IMG/VR virus record: IMGVR_UViG_3300030419_004018 | Location: 1-21,708 of that record | DNA: 21,708 nt | Reading direction: 5' to 3' (one strand) | DNA from: a virus | Shown here: positions 13,952 through 21,708 of the stretch, piece by piece | Layout of the letters: each line of letters starts with the position of its first letter | How positions within the stretch are numbered: the stretch's first letter is position 1 | Made by a program: the position numbers and the translations under genes | Notes under the pieces: model-generated | What the model was told of the DNA's origin: nothing | The model's input: only the letters and a program-made list of their open reading frames with translations | Database searches by the model: none

Positions 13952-14800
13952 ATGGCAGAAACAACAGCAACAACGATTACGGACTTACCCGAATATCAGA
14001 AACAATATCTACAAGAGATCCTGCAACGGGCACAGGCTCTGGGTAAACAAGCTTACACGCTTCCATCCTATCAGGTTGCAGGTCGTACGCCTATACAACA
14101 GCAAGCTACGAACCTAGCTACACAAGGTATTGGTGCGTATATGCCTATGTTACAGGCAGGAGAAAAAGCTACCGCTGCTGGTATTGCGGCGACCGAAAGC
14201 CTGTTAGATCCAAATGCTGCAATGGCGTTTATGAATCCGTATCAACAGGCTGTTTCTGATGAAATAAACCGTGCATATGACATTCAGGCTAGAGATGCCG
14301 GACTCGCGGCTGTCGGACAACCTGGCGGTCCTTCTGCTTTTGGTGGATCTAGAGCCGAGATAGCAAAACGTGAGATAGATAGAAACCGAGCCTCGGCTCT
14401 TGCACAAGCACAGGCACAAGCTTTTGGTCAGGCACAGCAGCAACAGTTGGCACGAGCACAATCAGCGGCACAGGGGCTGGGTAGTTTGGGTATGCAACAG
14501 GCTAAACTTGGCGAGGCGTTCCAAGGTCTCAACATCAACGACATCAACATGCTATCTGCTCTTGGTGGTCAGGAACAGCAACAGCGTCAGAGAGAACTGG
14601 ATGCAGCAAGACAGACACAATACCAGAATGTCATGCAACCATATCAGCAACTCGGATTCTACTCAGATATATTCCAAGGCATGCCGACATCTCAGACTAC
14701 GTTTACATCGCAGCAGTCTCCAGATCCTAGCATGTTGTCACAGATTGGTGGTCTCGGTATGGGACTCTATAGTCTCGGCAAAGCTGGAATGTTTGGTTAA
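13952..14800 (+). CDS. Gln/Ala-rich presumed internal virion protein, 282 aa
   Basis: A 282-aa protein with a strong helical bias. Residues 94-145 contain MNPYQQAVSDEINRAYDIQ and VGQPGGPSAFGGSRAEIA, which recur in marine phage virion proteins known to me only as structural. Residues about 149-172 are nearly pure Ala/Gln/Arg (AQAQAQAFGQAQQQQLARAQ), followed by further Gln-rich helix. The C-terminus is Gly-rich (IGGLGMGLYSLGKAGMFG) and mildly hydrophobic. The composition resembles T7 gp15- or P22 gp20-type ejection proteins, which are long flexible helices that thread through the tail; this is an inference. AGAAGGG precedes the ATG, and 12 bases separate it from the upstream stop. Confidence 0.8.
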   Translation: MAETTATTITDLPEYQKQYLQEILQRAQALGKQAYTLPSYQVAGRTPIQQQATNLATQGIGAYMPMLQAGEKATAAGIAATESLLDPNAAMAFMNPYQQAVSDEINRAYDIQARDAGLAAVGQPGGPSAFGGSRAEIAKREIDRNRASALAQAQAQAFGQAQQQQLARAQSAAQGLGSLGMQQAKLGEAFQGLNINDINMLSALGGQEQQQRQRELDAARQTQYQNVMQPYQQLGFYSDIFQGMPTSQTTFTSQQSPDPSMLSQIGGLGMGLYSLGKAGMFG

Positions 14801-14815
14801 GGCAGGAGTTTAAAC

Positions 14816-16546
14816 ATGAATGTAATGAACCGCAAATTGTTTGCTAATCGAGATGCTCGTCGAAAACTGGCAAGCATGGGCGGTATAATGGTTTCATCTC
14901 CAGAGCTTATGCAAGCAGCTCAAATGTTTGCTAATGGAGGATCAGCGGTAGTAAAAACTGTATTGATGGGTAGGGGTCTCTATGATGTTAAGGCGAATGG
15001 TCAAATTGTACCAAGAGTAAGTGGAGTTCCTCTTGATCCAACTGACCCAGCGCAAGCTGAATTAATACGGGAAGTACGGTCTGAGGGGGTTGATATAGAT
15101 GGCCCAACGATTGGAGCCAGCACTCGTGGTGAAGCCATAGACATGGTTAACAGGCGAATTGGTAGGGACATGAGTGAAAAGGGGTTAACTGATATGAGAG
15201 AGGTTGATCAGCCTCTTAGAATTGAAAGATCTATACAGTACACGCCAGATGATCTTTTTGGTATTCCTTTGGACGAGGCAACAGTAACTGGAGGTCTATT
15301 ACCTCCAAAGCTAGACTCCGCACCCATTACAGAAAACGAAGCGGGTATTGGCAGTAGTTTCCCCAAGATTCCAGATTCACGAAAAGCAAAAGATCAATTA
15401 ATTAGAGGAAAGCTCGCGGATCAGATCAGAAGTGAGGGTCTTCCCTCTATAACCACCCCTGATGATGAAAATCCAATGGTAAAATTAATTGAAGCAGGAA
15501 TAGATAAAGTAACAACTCCTTTCAAACCAGATACAACAAACAACCCGCCTAATCCATATCAAAGTGATATTGACGCGGCGGTGGAGTCCTTCACTGGGCC
15601 AGCTATTGGTGGCAATCTTGAGGGTCAAGATGAGGGTGATTCTACTTTATCAGGTGATAACTTTATACTGCCTCCAACTGAGGGTTATCCATTTCCCACA
15701 GATGCACCGGAAGTTGTTGAAGAAGAAAAGAAAAAGTTAGAAAAAGATTTTGGCACAGAAACAGAGGACATACCTTTTTCAGACATCCCCGGTTTTACAG
15801 GTGATAAAGAAAAAGACTCAGAAGCAGTTATTAAAGATTTAGGTAAAGCTGTTGACAAAGAGAATAAGAAGACAGGTGGAGGAAGCCCTGCTAATGCAGG
15901 TGCAAATGTCTTTTTAGATGCAGCGGGTGTAGACTCATCTAACATGACCCTCAAAGAAAAAGTCACATCGATGAAAGAAATCTACACAGAGTTACTGGGC
16001 TACGATGATGAAGATGAGTCTGAGTTATTCTGGCTAAACATGGCTCAAATAGGTTTTCTAGTTGCATCTGGACAAGATCCAAACGCTTTGGCAAACATAG
16101 CCGCTGGTTTTGCTCAAGGCGCAAGTAAGTTTGCAGAAGATAAAAGAGACAAAAAAGCTCGTGATGATAAGATTACTCTTGCTGCTTTTGGTGAAGTTAT
16201 GGCTGATGAAAGAGCAACTACAAAATTTGGCAGGGATCTACAGCTAGCTAAAATACGTGCATCAGGATCTAGTTCCTATTCTACGGTAGACAGAATGTTT
16301 AAGTCTGTTTTAGATAACAGTCTAGCCGCATATAAAACTCAAGTTGAAGACGGCACGATAACAAATGAACAAGCTGTCGCTAAAGCCATGGCGGATGCTT
16401 CCACCGCTTTTCCTGACTCACAGTTTGCAAACACAACCAAGCTTCCACCAGAAGAAACCGTTCAAGTTATGCAGGATGGAGTACTAAAAACAGTTCCTAT
16501 TAGTCAATTACCTACTCAGAAAAAAGTACTAAACAAAGAAGGGTAG
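14816..16546 (+). CDS. Presumed internal virion/ejection protein, 576 aa
   Basis: A 576-aa mostly acidic protein. The N-terminus MNVMNRKLFANRDARRKLAS with MVSSPELMQAAQMFANGGSA is a conserved opening I recognise in marine phages. A long, probably disordered Pro/Asp/Glu-rich middle (residues 130-330) includes an EEEKKKLEKDF helix near 300. Residues 375-440 are ordered: MKEIYTELLGYDDEDESELF, then a hydrophobic helix MAQIGFLVASGQDPNALANI. A charged helical tail follows. No lysozyme, transglycosylase or protease motif was seen. AGGAG lies 7 bases before the first ATG at 14816; the Met three codons later is an alternative start. It is presumably part of the ejection core with its neighbours. Confidence 0.8.
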   Translation: MNVMNRKLFANRDARRKLASMGGIMVSSPELMQAAQMFANGGSAVVKTVLMGRGLYDVKANGQIVPRVSGVPLDPTDPAQAELIREVRSEGVDIDGPTIGASTRGEAIDMVNRRIGRDMSEKGLTDMREVDQPLRIERSIQYTPDDLFGIPLDEATVTGGLLPPKLDSAPITENEAGIGSSFPKIPDSRKAKDQLIRGKLADQIRSEGLPSITTPDDENPMVKLIEAGIDKVTTPFKPDTTNNPPNPYQSDIDAAVESFTGPAIGGNLEGQDEGDSTLSGDNFILPPTEGYPFPTDAPEVVEEEKKKLEKDFGTETEDIPFSDIPGFTGDKEKDSEAVIKDLGKAVDKENKKTGGGSPANAGANVFLDAAGVDSSNMTLKEKVTSMKEIYTELLGYDDEDESELFWLNMAQIGFLVASGQDPNALANIAAGFAQGASKFAEDKRDKKARDDKITLAAFGEVMADERATTKFGRDLQLAKIRASGSSSYSTVDRMFKSVLDNSLAAYKTQVEDGTITNEQAVAKAMADASTAFPDSQFANTTKLPPEETVQVMQDGVLKTVPISQLPTQKKVLNKEG

Positions 16547-16549
16547 GAC

Positions 16550-19500
16550 ATGGCAGAGTTTGATCCCACCAAACCATTTACAATAGTGGAGCCAGACCCT
16601 ATAGAATTTGATCCCACCAAACCATTTACAATAGTGGGAGAAGAAGAGGACGAATCCGATCAAACAGTCGTTGGTTCCATAGGTCGAGGTGCTGGTGCAG
16701 GTTTAGTTAACATTGCACAAGGACTCTCGGAACTTGGTGCTGCGGGTCTCGAAGCCACAGGTGCTATTGACGAAGGTAGTCAGGAAGCAACAACCGAGGC
16801 GTTTGAATCTCTCAAAGATGCCACTGGATTACGACCAGATCGTGCGGCTGGTAAGGTCGCAGAAACTATCGCTACATATGCTACACCTGGATTAGGCGTA
16901 TTTAGCTGGGTATCTAAGGCAGACAAAGCACGTAGAGCTTTACAGGCAGGAACGGCTGCACCAAAAACTAAAACAATAATAGGTAGATCTGCTGTTAAGT
17001 TTGGCGAGAAAGCTCCTGCTGCTTTGACAGGAACACGGGCAGGTCGTGCCGCTCTAACAACCGTTGGCACAGGCGTAGCTGACATTTTTGTTTCACCAAG
17101 CTCAATGTCAACTCTTGCAGATAGCTGGGATGCCATGCCTGATTTTCTTAGAACAGAAGATGAAGAAGGTCTAACAGGTAAGGAACTAACAGGGGTGCGT
17201 CTTAGAAATAAATTTCGTCTTGGTCTTGAAGGAGCCGGATTTAACTTAGGAGCAGAAGTTGTTTTACCCGTGGTGGGTGCAACAGTTAAAGGCATAGGTC
17301 AGGTGCCAGGTGTGCCAGCCTTGGCACGAGGTCTATCTAATACGTTCGATTATATGGGAGACAAAATTCTTCAAGCTCCAGTCATTGGACCACGGGTCAA
17401 GAAGTACTTAACTCCTGATGGATTGGCTCCAAACGAAATCATGACAGCCCTCAGAACGGCTGAAGGTATGACTGAAGGCCAAGAGAAGATGGCTAGTGAA
17501 ACCATCCGAGAGTACGATAAAGCTGTTCGTAACTTAATAAAGTTTCAAGGTGTCAGAGGTTTGTTTCGTTCAGGGCAGGAACGTATTCAACGGACATATA
17601 GTGACACATTTGATTACCTAACCGGAGATATGGCTGCGGATGTTTTCCGTTCCACATACGGCACCAAAGTAACAAAAGCTGCAGACAAAATGCGAGAACA
17701 GATTACCGATCTAAGCAATATGTTTCGTGAGTCGATAGAAGAGTCCAACCTACCCAGAGAAGAAATTGATCGTCTTCAAGGTATCTTTGACCAAAACCAA
17801 GCCACATATATACGAAGATTATACGAAATAAATCTCCGACCAGAAAAGTTCAGAGGTGTACCTGTACGAGAAATGCCAAACTATGATGCAGCTTTAGCTC
17901 AAACAGAACAAGCTTTCCGTAACAGAAACGCACGGATACAATCCGCGATAGCCGCAGGTCGAAACGTTGCAGATAGAGACATGATCGTAGATGATCCACG
18001 AGCCGCAGCGGAAATGTTTATTGATGAACAGTTTGATCGAGCACGTTTGGCTATGGGAGAACTTGCTCTTGATGCTCCACAGCACATCAAATACATAACT
18101 CAAGGCGGTAAAGAAGTTAGAACAGAGACCCGTGGTAATCTCTTCAACCTAGCTGACGGAATGTTGAAGGATCGTTCGCGGATTTTAGACGAAGCTCCTC
18201 TACTACAAGAAATGATGGGTGTAATACGTGATCCAAAAGAAGCGTTTCTTCGCACGGTAAACGATACATCTAACACCATCGCAGCACAAAGATTGTATGG
18301 TGAGGTTGCAAGATCTCTTGGTAAAACAACATTTCAGGATGGATTACCTGCACTGAGACAAGGTCAACGTCCCATCATCGATGGTAACAACTTAACGGAT
18401 CAAATGGTCGCACAGTTAGAGGGCTTTGGGTATGTAAGAGCCGGAGAATTGAATCCAGAGAGAGCCTTTGGTGGTAAGTTTGGGTCTCTATCTGGTGATT
18501 TTATCCCTGTAGAAGTGTATAATTCTTTGACCACACCTATGAGATCAAGCTCCTCGGTCCAAGAAGCTCTGGCTGTATCGCTACAACTCAAGGGTTTATC
18601 ACAGATGACCAAGACTGTGCTGAACCCCTTATCACAAGTCAGAAACTTTCTATCCAATACGTTTGTCGTAGGTGCAAATGGTTTGTTGGGCAGGAACTTA
18701 GGCTTGTTTGAGAGTGCAGATGTCTTGGTTTCCAACGCCCTCGAAAGCCCAGAACAATTCAAGTTGTTACGATCAATGGCGGACGAAGGAGCGATTGGTC
18801 AAAACATACAGATCAACGAGATGCGTCGATTGTTGCAAGAACAAACTGAGTTGGGTGTATCTGCACGACTTAACAAAGCAGGTAACGCCTTTCGACAATC
18901 TAAGCTTGGTGCACCTGTTCGGTTTATGGAAAAGACCTATGGATTGGGTGACGACTACTGGAAGGTGGTCGGTGCTCTGGGAGAGAAAGCAAGATATGGT
19001 GCTGCTCTTCGCAAAGGTGGGGTAGATATAGACAACGTATCTCCCGCAGTTCAAGAAGCTTTAGTTGCTTCTGGTCTTGCACAAAGATCCAGATCGATTG
19101 CAGGTACAGAGTTTGGTGATCTGTTTGCTATCGACTTAGTTAAACAAACCATGCCTACATACTCCATGGTTCCTGAAGCGATTAAAGCGTTACGTCGTAT
19201 ACCTGTCGTCGGTAACTTTATGGCTTTTCCTGCTGAGATTATTCGTACAACAGGCAACATCGTTAATCGTGCTGTCAAAGAGATGGGATTTAAACCCACT
19301 CAACAGATGATAGATGAACTAGGTATAGAGTCCGCAAACAGAATAGCTCGTCAGGTTAGAGGCATAGGTGCCCAACGTTTGACAGGGTATATCTCCATGG
19401 CACAGGTTGCTCCGTTGGCAATGCGTGACGCGGCACATACAATTCTTGAAGTGACACCAGAAGAAGAAGCTCTTCTAGAAGAGAACAGTGCTTACTGGAC

Positions 19501-20680
19501 TAAGGGCAATACTCTTATGTATTTGGAAAAACTCAAGGACGGACAGGCAGATTACGCCGACTTGTCTTACATGCTACCGTATGAGTTTATGCTTGCCCCT
19601 GCTCGTGCTGCCCTGCAAGTGTATGGAGAGAAGGGTGAAGTCGGAGCTAATGAAGCAGAACAGATCTTTGCTGGAACGTGGGAAGGTTTCAAGAAGTTTG
19701 CAGAACCATTTGCTTCAGAAGGTCTCGCAGCTGAAAGAGTTATCGACGTAACAATACGAAACGGCAAAACACAGACAGGTGCCGAGATCTATGAACCAGG
19801 TGAGATGTGGGGAGACAAACTATCTAAGTCCTTGGTACACGTAACTGGGGCGTTTATGCCTGGAATTATTGATCAGTTCAGAACAATCAAAGGTGGTGAG
19901 TTTGTTCCAGGTCGTGCCACTCGCGCTATTACTGGTATGCCCTCAAGAGACGGAGATCCCTACACCATAGCTGAAGAAGCTGGCACCATGCTCATTGGTG
20001 TTCGACCCATGAAACTTAAAGTAGATCGTAGTCTTGGGTATGCTGGAGGTGAATATTCTGCAAACAGATCCAGTGCTGTTCAGATCTTTACTAAAGTAGC
20101 CGACGACAATGATGCAGATGTCGATGACATATTGGGTGCCTATGTACAAGCTAACGAAGCACGTCGCAGACACCAAGCAGAACTCAGAGATAAAATACTA
20201 AAGGCACAGGCAGCAGGTATGAGTAAGGCTGAAGTATTCAAAGCTTTCAAAAACACAGGTGTAAGTCGCAAAGAACTTCGAGATATTCTTAATAACAGAT
20301 ACATACCAATCAAAGTAAGTCGAAACTTAATTAGAGAAGTTGCCAGGGAAGTAAATATTAACAGAGAAAATCGTATACTTAGTAGAGTTCCTGTTAGTGA
20401 GATCAATGCGGTGCGTAGGTCATTAATTGGAACTCCAATTATTGGAGAAAGAGAAGAGGTGCAAGAGACCACAACTCCTGTTTTTGATCCTACCCAGCCA
20501 TTCACAATTGTGGGACAAGAAACGCCTTCACCAAGCCCGACAGTTTCTGTTCCTGCTCCATCACCACAACCAACCACACTACAACAGGTGCGAGATAAAA
20601 CCAGAACTATACTGGGTACAGCGAGCAATCCAATATCTGCATTAAGAGACTTGGAAATCTTTCAGAGTACGAGAGACTAA
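16550..20680 (+). CDS. Giant presumed ejection protein with FDPTKPFTIV tags at both ends, 1376 aa
   Basis: The largest gene, 1376 aa. It starts with two copies of EFDPTKPFTIV (residues 3-13 and 19-29), and a third version, VFDPTQPFTIVG, lies near the C-terminus (1311-1322), just before a Pro/Ser/Thr-rich linker. Residues 40-330 are Gly/Ala-rich with weakly hydrophobic stretches. A long helical, Arg/Glu-rich middle follows (330-680). TKTVLNPLSQVRNFLSNTFV (from 687) and VVGNFMAFPAEIIRTTGNIV (from about 886) are blocks I recognise from large marine phage structural proteins. Like T7 gp16 or DarB-type proteins it is probably packaged and ejected with DNA (inference from size and last position). 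No transglycosylase, protease or polymerase signature was found. Its stop overlaps the stop of the opposite-strand gene. Confidence 0.85.
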   Translation: MAEFDPTKPFTIVEPDPIEFDPTKPFTIVGEEEDESDQTVVGSIGRGAGAGLVNIAQGLSELGAAGLEATGAIDEGSQEATTEAFESLKDATGLRPDRAAGKVAETIATYATPGLGVFSWVSKADKARRALQAGTAAPKTKTIIGRSAVKFGEKAPAALTGTRAGRAALTTVGTGVADIFVSPSSMSTLADSWDAMPDFLRTEDEEGLTGKELTGVRLRNKFRLGLEGAGFNLGAEVVLPVVGATVKGIGQVPGVPALARGLSNTFDYMGDKILQAPVIGPRVKKYLTPDGLAPNEIMTALRTAEGMTEGQEKMASETIREYDKAVRNLIKFQGVRGLFRSGQERIQRTYSDTFDYLTGDMAADVFRSTYGTKVTKAADKMREQITDLSNMFRESIEESNLPREEIDRLQGIFDQNQATYIRRLYEINLRPEKFRGVPVREMPNYDAALAQTEQAFRNRNARIQSAIAAGRNVADRDMIVDDPRAAAEMFIDEQFDRARLAMGELALDAPQHIKYITQGGKEVRTETRGNLFNLADGMLKDRSRILDEAPLLQEMMGVIRDPKEAFLRTVNDTSNTIAAQRLYGEVARSLGKTTFQDGLPALRQGQRPIIDGNNLTDQMVAQLEGFGYVRAGELNPERAFGGKFGSLSGDFIPVEVYNSLTTPMRSSSSVQEALAVSLQLKGLSQMTKTVLNPLSQVRNFLSNTFVVGANGLLGRNLGLFESADVLVSNALESPEQFKLLRSMADEGAIGQNIQINEMRRLLQEQTELGVSARLNKAGNAFRQSKLGAPVRFMEKTYGLGDDYWKVVGALGEKARYGAALRKGGVDIDNVSPAVQEALVASGLAQRSRSIAGTEFGDLFAIDLVKQTMPTYSMVPEAIKALRRIPVVGNFMAFPAEIIRTTGNIVNRAVKEMGFKPTQQMIDELGIESANRIARQVRGIGAQRLTGYISMAQVAPLAMRDAAHTILEVTPEEEALLEENSAYWTKGNTLMYLEKLKDGQADYADLSYMLPYEFMLAPARAALQVYGEKGEVGANEAEQIFAGTWEGFKKFAEPFASEGLAAERVIDVTIRNGKTQTGAEIYEPGEMWGDKLSKSLVHVTGAFMPGIIDQFRTIKGGEFVPGRATRAITGMPSRDGDPYTIAEEAGTMLIGVRPMKLKVDRSLGYAGGEYSANRSSAVQIFTKVADDNDADVDDILGAYVQANEARRRHQAELRDKILKAQAAGMSKAEVFKAFKNTGVSRKELRDILNNRYIPIKVSRNLIREVAREVNINRENRILSRVPVSEINAVRRSLIGTPIIGEREEVQETTTPVFDPTQPFTIVGQETPSPSPTVSVPAPSPQPTTLQQVRDKTRTILGTASNPISALRDLEIFQSTRD
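16559..16637 (+). repeat. Exact 31-base direct repeat encoding FDPTKPFTIV
   Basis: Bases 16559-16589 and 16607-16637 are identical over 31 positions, with starts 48 bases apart in the same frame. The third protein-level copy (about 20483-20515) differs at DNA level. The two N-terminal copies look like a recent duplication of an older tag. Confidence 0.9.
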
Positions 20681-20880
20681 TCCTCCACCTCAATCCTGAC
20701 GCCCTTGCCCCCGAACATTCTAACCAGTTCGTCAGCCATTCCCTCTGTTTCTTGGACCAGGCCCTCGTCCATTGACAGCACCGATAAATCAACTGCCCAT
20801 CCGATAAAATCCATCAAGGCTTCTATCTGCATAGGATGCATCTGTCTTAATCCCAGGGTTTTCATATCAGGATCTATCAT
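20677..20880 (-). CDS. Small acidic protein downstream of polA, 67 aa
   Basis: A 67-aa protein, MIDPDMKTLGLRQMHPMQIE at the start and MFGGKGVRIEVED at the end, with a helical centre containing FIGWAVDLSVLSMDEGL. I do not recognise a family. The start is set at 20880, where ATGA overlaps the polA stop and GGGGAG lies 7 bases upstream. A TTG five codons earlier would place that ribosome site inside the gene and is less likely. It is the last gene of the minus-strand replication transcript, and its position suggests translational coupling to polA. Its stop (TAG, 20677-20679) overlaps the stop of the plus-strand giant gene. A replication accessory role is possible but unsupported by motifs. Confidence 0.7.
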   Translation of the reverse strand: MIDPDMKTLGLRQMHPMQIEALMDFIGWAVDLSVLSMDEGLVQETEGMADELVRMFGGKGVRIEVED

Positions 20881-21708
20881 TCGATTTCTCCCCAATTGTC
20901 CTTGAGTTCATCGTCAACTTTAGAGGGGACTTTCAAGACGTCCGACAGCCCATTCTCCATTATGTCCTTGATGCATCGCGCTTGGTCGTCACCCTCTACT
21001 GAGAAGCATAACTCATCATGAACCGTAAGCATAGGTAAAAGTCCCTCTGAATAACAATCAGCCATAGCTTTTTTTGTCTGGTCGGCGGCTGATCCTTGAA
21101 TCAATTTGTTCAACGCCTTGTAAGTAAACGCTCTTTTCAATGGCTGACCATATTCTTTCATGGCTTCTTCGTATGGTAATGGCTTCTTGTATCCAAACGT
21201 TCTCGGCTCCCACAGGTGAAATCGACAGCGACGCCCCAGTATGGTACGGATCTGCCCTGTCTTCTCTGCTTGTTTACTTGCCAGATCTGCAAGACCCTTA
21301 ACGAACGGCACCTTCTCACGGTGTGTTGCCAGTAGTTCTCCTGCTTCGTCAGGTGAGATGTCTAGTTGCCCTGCCAGTTTACCTTTGCCCATACCGTACA
21401 TGATACCTAAGTTCACGACCTTTGCTTCCTTACGTTTGATTCCTGCTATGTCCGCTACCATCTGGTGCAGATCCACGTCACCGCTGTGATATTCCTCTAC
21501 GATTGTATCAACGATAGGATGCTTGAACTCTCCCTTCAGGCTTGCCGCAAAGTGCACCAGTAACCTCGGCTCTTGGCTCGAATAGTCAAACGATCCCCAC
21601 TTGGTTCCTTCTTCTGGTATAAACAGACCACGGATCATCTTCTTGATCTCAGGATCACGCGAAGGAATTTGCTGTAGGTTTGGGTTGGACGACGAGAATC
21701 GCCCAGTT
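20877..21708 (-). CDS. polA: Family A DNA polymerase, C-terminal part (gene runs off the window)
   Basis: About 276 residues of the polymerase domain of a Pol I-type replicative enzyme are visible; the 5' part lies beyond 21708. Motifs in order: TGRFSSSNPNLQQIP (21663-21707), motif A SFDYSSQEPRLLVHFA with the catalytic Asp codon at 21585-21587, the O-helix RKEAKVVNLGIMYGMG, the LIQGSAADQTKKAM helix, and motif C VHDEL with His-Asp-Glu at 21012-21020. The protein ends DDELKDNWGEIE. The O-helix residue equivalent to E. coli Phe762 is Leu (codon 21408-21410). T7-type enzymes have Tyr at this site, which governs dideoxynucleotide discrimination. The Leu variant is associated with marine viruses. 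The enzyme copies the phage genome. It is encoded opposite to the virion genes and followed by a small coupled gene. Confidence 0.95.
   Translation of the reverse strand, partial: TGRFSSSNPNLQQIPSRDPEIKKMIRGLFIPEEGTKWGSFDYSSQEPRLLVHFAASLKGEFKHPIVDTIVEEYHSGDVDLHQMVADIAGIKRKEAKVVNLGIMYGMGKGKLAGQLDISPDEAGELLATHREKVPFVKGLADLASKQAEKTGQIRTILGRRCRFHLWEPRTFGYKKPLPYEEAMKEYGQPLKRAFTYKALNKLIQGSAADQTKKAMADCYSEGLLPMLTVHDELCFSVEGDDQARCIKDIMENGLSDVLKVPSKVDDELKDNWGEIE
20888..20893 (-). promoter_or_regulatory. Ribosome-binding site of the small gene after polA
   Basis: GGGGAG on the minus strand lies 7 bases before the ATG at 20880. It overlaps the last codons of polA and decides the ATG start over the upstream TTG. 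Confidence 0.65.

Noticed and set aside
14400-14813. 137-aa plus-strand open frame overlapping the 282-aa gene
   Set aside because: It is a frame-shifted reading of the Gln/Ala-rich region giving a His/Arg/Ser-rich peptide, and it lacks its own conserved motif.
16780-17295. 171-aa minus-strand open frame
   Set aside because: It is a shadow of the Gly/Ala-rich start of the giant ejection protein, with an Ala/Pro/Val/Ser composition typical of antisense frames.
20140-20628. 162-aa minus-strand open frame within the giant gene
   Set aside because: It is antisense to a continuous plus-strand gene, with a low-complexity Leu/Ser/Val composition and no recognisable motif.
20881-20895. TTG start for the small gene after polA
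   Set aside because: The GGGGAG ribosome site would then lie inside the coding sequence. The ATG at 20880 has proper spacing and an ATGA overlap.

Overview
The window looks like the late (virion) half of a lytic-type tailed bacteriophage genome, most likely a marine short-tailed phage (Caudoviricetes, podovirus-like). The evidence is gene content and order: a P22 gp4-like adaptor, a P22 gp10-like nozzle/stabilisation protein, many small beta-rich tail proteins of types I associate with marine phage genomes, four large presumed ejection (internal virion) proteins, and an opposing replication strand carrying a family A DNA polymerase. The polymerase has Leu where E. coli Pol I has Phe762, a variant known from marine virioplankton and, as I recall, from the SAR116 phage HMO-2011. 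The DNA is moderately AT-rich by eye. I see no integrase, tRNA, CRISPR array, insertion sequence or host gene, so the host cannot be fixed from this window; a marine alphaproteobacterium is a guess.

Layout. Positions 1-2715: head-completion and adaptor genes (a 5'-truncated conserved gene, an EF-hand-like miniprotein, a gp4-like adaptor, a short protein with C-terminal VGTVTV repeats, a second adaptor-like protein and a small helical protein). Positions 2717-5095: small tail or decoration proteins, including one built from perfect 22-residue beta repeats. Positions 5106-10921: a tandemly duplicated three-gene tail-fibre cassette, each copy being fibre, 366-aa accessory fibre and a small 56-60-aa protein. 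The two fibres share a middle block but carry different C-terminal modules: a self-cleaving S74 chaperone in copy 1 and an unrelated beta domain in copy 2. Positions 10928-13301: nozzle protein, a small conserved protein and a zinc-ribbon protein. Positions 13301-20680: four presumed ejection proteins of 212, 282, 576 and 1376 aa. Positions 20677-21708, minus strand: a 67-aa protein and the 3' part of polA.

The plus-strand genes form one uninterrupted co-directional series with spacers of at most 15 bases. Seven junctions are TAATG (stop and start sharing one A) and two are ATGA, which suggests translational coupling along a long late transcript. The virion and replication modules meet tail to tail with their stop codons overlapping, and I see no terminator between them. 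No stretch over 300 bases lacks a gene.

The most notable points are the fibre cassette duplication with swapped C-terminal modules, the VGTVTV beta motif shared by three separate structural proteins, the FDPT(K/Q)PFTIV tag at both ends of the 1376-aa protein, and the Leu762-type polymerase.
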